This document shows, piece after piece, positions 6,153 through 6,604 of a stretch of 6,604 nt of DNA (position 1 is its first letter; the number at the start of each line of letters is the position of its first letter). A model generated the notes under the pieces. That model saw nothing but the letters and a program-made list of their open reading frames with translations. It made no database searches and was not told the origin of the DNA. The stretch comes from JACZXC01 sp036447375 (GTDB taxonomy: Bacteria; Myxococcota_A; UBA9160; SMWR01). The DNA lies in assembly GCA_036447375.1 (NCBI GenBank), contig JAZFUU010000119.1, positions 1-6,604 on the forward strand. The letters run 5' to 3'. A program made the position numbers and the translations under genes.

Positions 6153-6604
6153 GATGGATTCTGGCCGGCAAGAACACGCCGGGCAGCCGGGCGTTGGAAC
6201 TCCTGGCGGAGCGCGGCGACGAGGTGTGGGCCATCGGAACGGCGGGCGACGACGGCCGAGATGGCTGGCAGCGTTCCTTCCGGAAGACGGCCCAGCGGCT
6301 CGGCCTGCGCTTCGATCAACCGCGCCGGATCAACGCTCCGGACTTCGTGGAGCGCCTGGCGGAATACGAGGCGGACGCGTTGGTCTCGATTCAATACGAC
6401 CAGATCCTGCACGCATCGCTTTTCGACGCCGTCCGCTTCCCATGCCTGAACCTCCACTTCTCTCTTCTCCCGCGGCATCGGGGCGTGAATCCGATCGCCT
6501 GGGCAATCCTCTCGGGCGACTCCGAAGCGGGCGTGTCGCTTCATCACATGGTTCCGGACATCGACGCGGGCCACGTGATCGACCAACGCCGGGTCGCCAT
6601 CGAT
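6149..6604 (+). CDS. Formyltransferase (Fmt/GART fold), probably sugar N-formyltransferase, 3' truncated by window
   Basis: The visible 152 residues cover the N-10-formyltetrahydrofolate-dependent formyltransferase catalytic domain. The core is CLNLHFSLLPRHRGVNPI followed by AILSGDSEAGVSLHHM and PDIDAGHVI. Asn101, His103 and Asp139 line up with the catalytic Asn-His-Asp triad of GART and methionyl-tRNA formyltransferase, and the 38-residue spacing from Asn to Asp equals that in GART (106 to 144). A housekeeping Fmt role is unlikely, because the gene overlaps a sugar aminotransferase by four bases (GTGA) and lies in a glycan cluster. Relatives such as the formyltransferases for dTDP-Qui3N, dTDP-Qui4N and UDP-Ara4N formylate an amine on a nucleotide sugar. 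The start GTG 6149 has GGAG at 6138-6141, seven bases upstream. Any C-terminal domain is outside the window. Confidence 0.9.
   Translation, partial: MRWILAGKNTPGSRALELLAERGDEVWAIGTAGDDGRDGWQRSFRKTAQRLGLRFDQPRRINAPDFVERLAEYEADALVSIQYDQILHASLFDAVRFPCLNLHFSLLPRHRGVNPIAWAILSGDSEAGVSLHHMVPDIDAGHVIDQRRVAID

Noticed and set aside
6149..6604. Housekeeping methionyl-tRNA formyltransferase (fmt)
   Set aside because: The catalytic triad fits the whole superfamily, but the gene overlaps a sugar aminotransferase and lacks the usual deformylase (def) neighbour in view. A sugar formyltransferase is more consistent with the context.

Overview
The window is GC-rich (roughly two thirds G+C by eye, with strong G/C preference at third codon positions). 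It carries one tightly packed set of genes, all on the + strand. The content fits a surface-polysaccharide (O-antigen, capsule or exopolysaccharide) biosynthesis locus of a Gram-negative-like bacterium with a high-GC genome. No rRNA, tRNA or housekeeping marker is present, so the lineage cannot be fixed. Frequent GTG starts and 4-base stop/start overlaps are common in high-GC proteobacteria and myxobacteria-like groups, but that is only suggestive.

Layout. Positions 1-146 hold the last 47 codons of a probable polysaccharide deacetylase. A gap of about 144 bases (147-290) has no gene. It is followed by a radical SAM/SPASM protein (291-1307), a Gfo/Idh/MocA (WlbA-like) sugar oxidoreductase (1339-2343), a FemAB/GNAT-like acyl or aminoacyl transferase (2410-3561), a class I SAM-dependent methyltransferase (3558-4232), a family 2 glycosyltransferase (4234-4944, or 4198-4944 from an upstream ATG), a DegT/DnrJ/EryC1/StrS PLP aminotransferase (4941-6152), and the first 152 codons of a methionyl-tRNA-formyltransferase-like sugar formyltransferase (6149 to the window end). 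From 2410 onwards the genes touch or overlap: three junctions are GTGA overlaps and one is TGA-A-TTG. They are probably co-transcribed and translationally coupled.

How the genes may work together (inference). The oxidoreductase could make a keto group on a nucleotide-linked sugar, the aminotransferase could convert it to an amine, and the formyltransferase could cap it as a formamido group. The methyltransferase, the FemAB-like protein and the radical SAM enzyme are candidate further tailoring steps, and the glycosyltransferase would attach a sugar to a lipid carrier or growing glycan. Each family is well known. The combination, especially the SPASM radical SAM enzyme and FemAB-like protein alongside a formamido-sugar toolkit, is the part worth a second look. 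No mobile element, CRISPR array, tRNA, rRNA or convincing Rho-independent terminator was seen.
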